7,568 nt of DNA from Candidatus Profundicultor aquiphilus (GTDB lineage: Bacteria; Atribacterota; Atribacteria; Atribacterales; Caldatribacteriaceae): positions 1 to 7,568 of the forward strand of contig JABUEZ010000097.1 in assembly GCA_013314795.1 (NCBI GenBank), read 5' to 3'. Positions 7,314 through 7,568 of the stretch are shown here, piece by piece (positions within the stretch are counted from its first letter, which is position 1; each line of letters opens with the position of its first letter). Below the pieces are notes generated by a model that was not told the DNA's origin, made no database searches, and saw only the letters and a list, made by a program, of their open reading frames with translations. Made by a program: the position numbers and the translations under genes.

Positions 7314-7568
7314 AGAAGACCTTGAATCAGCGGAATGTCTTTTTGCAAAGGGTCTTTATCGGATGGTTTGTTACCATGCCCAGCAGGCCGTGGAAAAATT
7401 TCTAAAAACGACCCTCGAATCCACAACGTTCTTGACCTTCTTTTTGTTCTCCAGAGGCAAGAGCGTTATCCTCCGCTTAACGACGAAGAAGCTGTTTTTT
7501 CTGAGTAGCGTCTATCGAGCGCGCTACCCTGCAGGATTGGGACTTCTGCCCCAAGGAGAGCCCTCCCG
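7276..7568 (+). pseudogene. HEPN-domain protein, 5' part, with compensating frame disruptions; runs off the window
   Basis: The start is the ATG at 7276, after AAGGAAAG at 7261-7268, inside the end of the MNT gene. Residues 1-44 are a good HEPN-domain start: W8, D15, A19, the stretch GLYRMVCYHAQQAVEKFLK, typical of the partner of an MNT protein. After about 7411 the similarity jumps to another frame, where 7416-7499 reads RIHNVLDLLFVLQRQERYP and then PLNDEEAVF. It returns to the first frame at 7501 (LSSVYRARYPAGLG). The first break also seems to lack several residues that the family has between FLK and the R-x-H-x-L stretch. The second break fits one extra T in the T6 run at 7495-7500. The net shift is zero, so the reading frame stays open to the window end with about 28 residues of wrong sequence. 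This is either a decayed toxin gene or a sequencing or assembly error. No R-x4-6-H motif is visible before the window ends. Confidence 0.7.

Overview
The window carries the distal part of a probable anti-phage operon, then a hairpin-rich spacer, then a damaged nucleotidyltransferase/HEPN pair. All recognisable genes lie on the + strand. Shine-Dalgarno sequences, a sigma70-like promoter and an intrinsic terminator point to a bacterium. G+C in the genes is in the mid-50s percent in the lines I counted, and two GTG starts are used. There is no taxonomic marker, so I name no lineage; thermophilic anaerobes are a plausible but unproven setting.

Layout: (1) bases 1-129 hold the charged C-terminal tail of an upstream gene whose frame I cannot settle. 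(2) 131-2977 encodes a 948-residue DUF1156-type adenine-specific DNA methyltransferase, with a DPFAGGGS SAM-binding motif and a DPPYY catalytic motif. (3) 18 bases further on, 2996-6358 encodes a 1120-residue DUF499 P-loop ATPase with an N-terminal Swt1-like HEPN domain that carries an R-x4-H ribonuclease-type motif. (4) 6359-6885 is a spacer with several stem-loops, open frames on both strands, and a good intrinsic terminator at 6756-6788. (5) A promoter at 6886-6913 precedes a minimal nucleotidyltransferase (6945-7313). It overlaps a HEPN gene (7276 to the window end) that has lost a piece and been frameshifted twice; the two shifts compensate, so the frame stays open.

How the genes may work together: DUF1156 methylases and DUF499 ATPases occur as neighbours in defence loci. 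From memory, they form part of the Hma (helicase-methylase-ATPase) type and carry 'anti-phage-associated' names; DUF499-like ATPases also include the BrxC/PglY proteins of BREX. The inferred model is that the methylase marks self DNA while the ATPase, with its HEPN domain, acts on unmarked invaders. The expected helicase is not downstream. It is either upstream of the window or absent. The MNT/HEPN pair is a separate transcription unit of the toxin-antitoxin type, and its HEPN partner looks inactivated or wrongly assembled.

Points most worth a second look are the HEPN motif in the ATPase, the loss of the zinc-knuckle cysteines in the methylase, the switch in strand composition within the ATPase gene, the unexplained structured spacer, and the compensated frameshifts in the HEPN gene.
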